Below, in pieces: positions 5,724-5,889 of a DNA stretch of 5,889 nucleotides. The notes under the pieces were generated by a model, which searched no databases, had not been told where the DNA came from, and saw only the letters and a list, made by a program, of their open reading frames with translations. This stretch comes from Candidatus Egerieicola pullicola (lineage in GTDB: Bacteria > Bacillota > Clostridia > Oscillospirales > Ruminococcaceae): assembly GCA_018712465.1 (NCBI GenBank), contig DVGY01000137.1:1-5889 (forward strand). The letters run 5' to 3'. The translations under genes and the position numbers were made by a program. Position 1 is the first letter of the stretch, and each line of letters opens with the position of its first letter.

Positions 5724-5889
5724 TTAATCTTTCTGCCAGATGGCAGTGGAGCCGCAGGGCAGAACCAGTCCGCTCTGCTCCACCGGCAAACCGATTTCGT
5801 CCGCAGAAACACTGCCGCCCAGTCTGGGCTGGATCACACTTCCCAACAAATAAGCCATTACGGAAGGAGAAAGGCCGGTGGTGTAGGAG
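5724..5889 (-). CDS. C-terminal 54 residues of an unrecognised protein
   Basis: An open frame enters from the right edge of the window and ends with TAA at 5726-5724. The visible part starts SYTTGLSPSVMAYLLGSVIQ (1-20) and ends LVLPCGSTAIWQKD (41-54). It has no clear transmembrane helix, only a mildly hydrophobic segment around 8-19, and one cysteine (Cys45). I cannot assign a family. It does not look like an ECF S component, which would be strongly hydrophobic here, nor like ribosomal protein L17, which often lies near ecfA1 in Bacillota. It is judged coding because the frame stays open to the edge, is on the same strand, uses codons like its neighbours, and ends 27 bp before ecfA1 with no terminator between. 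Co-transcription with the ECF genes is inferred. Confidence 0.6.
   Translation of the reverse strand, partial: SYTTGLSPSVMAYLLGSVIQPRLGGSVSADEIGLPVEQSGLVLPCGSTAIWQKD

Overview
All the genes in this 5.9 kb window lie on the minus strand in one tightly packed run, so transcription goes from high to low coordinates. The gene set and order (ecfA1-ecfA2-ecfT-truA) are typical of Bacillota (Firmicutes). Strong GGAGG-type ribosome binding sites, moderate GC content judged by eye, and a DUF5711-like protein next to a CvpA-family protein suggest a Clostridia member, perhaps an Oscillospiraceae/Ruminococcaceae-type gut bacterium. The taxonomic placement is inferred, not proven.

In transcription order the layout is: the 3' end of an unrecognised gene (5889-5724); ecfA1 (5696-4842, TTG start); ecfA2 (4845-3967, GTG start); ecfT (3977-3168); truA (3145-2372); a membrane-anchored DUF5711-like protein (2394-1150, probable GTG start inside the end of truA); a CvpA-family membrane protein (1145-513); and the first 162 codons of a pgsA-type CDP-alcohol phosphatidyltransferase (487-1, running off the window). 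Junctions range from a 23-bp overlap to a 27-bp gap. No internal terminator or promoter is visible and no stretch over 30 bp is non-coding, so one transcript through the whole window is the simplest reading.

The genes form two functional groups linked by truA. EcfA1, EcfA2 and EcfT make up the energising module of an energy-coupling factor (ECF) vitamin/metal importer; the substrate-binding S component is not in the window and is probably encoded elsewhere. TruA modifies tRNA anticodon arms, and its position after ecfT is a conserved Bacillota arrangement. The downstream group is envelope-related: an anchored protein with an extracellular beta-rich domain of unknown function, a CvpA-type polytopic membrane protein, and a phosphatidylglycerophosphate synthase-like enzyme of phospholipid synthesis.

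This looks like an ordinary core-genome region. I see no mobile element, CRISPR array, RNA gene, repeat family or defence system. The points worth a second look are the unknown DUF5711-like protein and its start, the unrecognised upstream fragment, the non-ATG starts at coupled junctions, and the joining of an ECF module to envelope genes.
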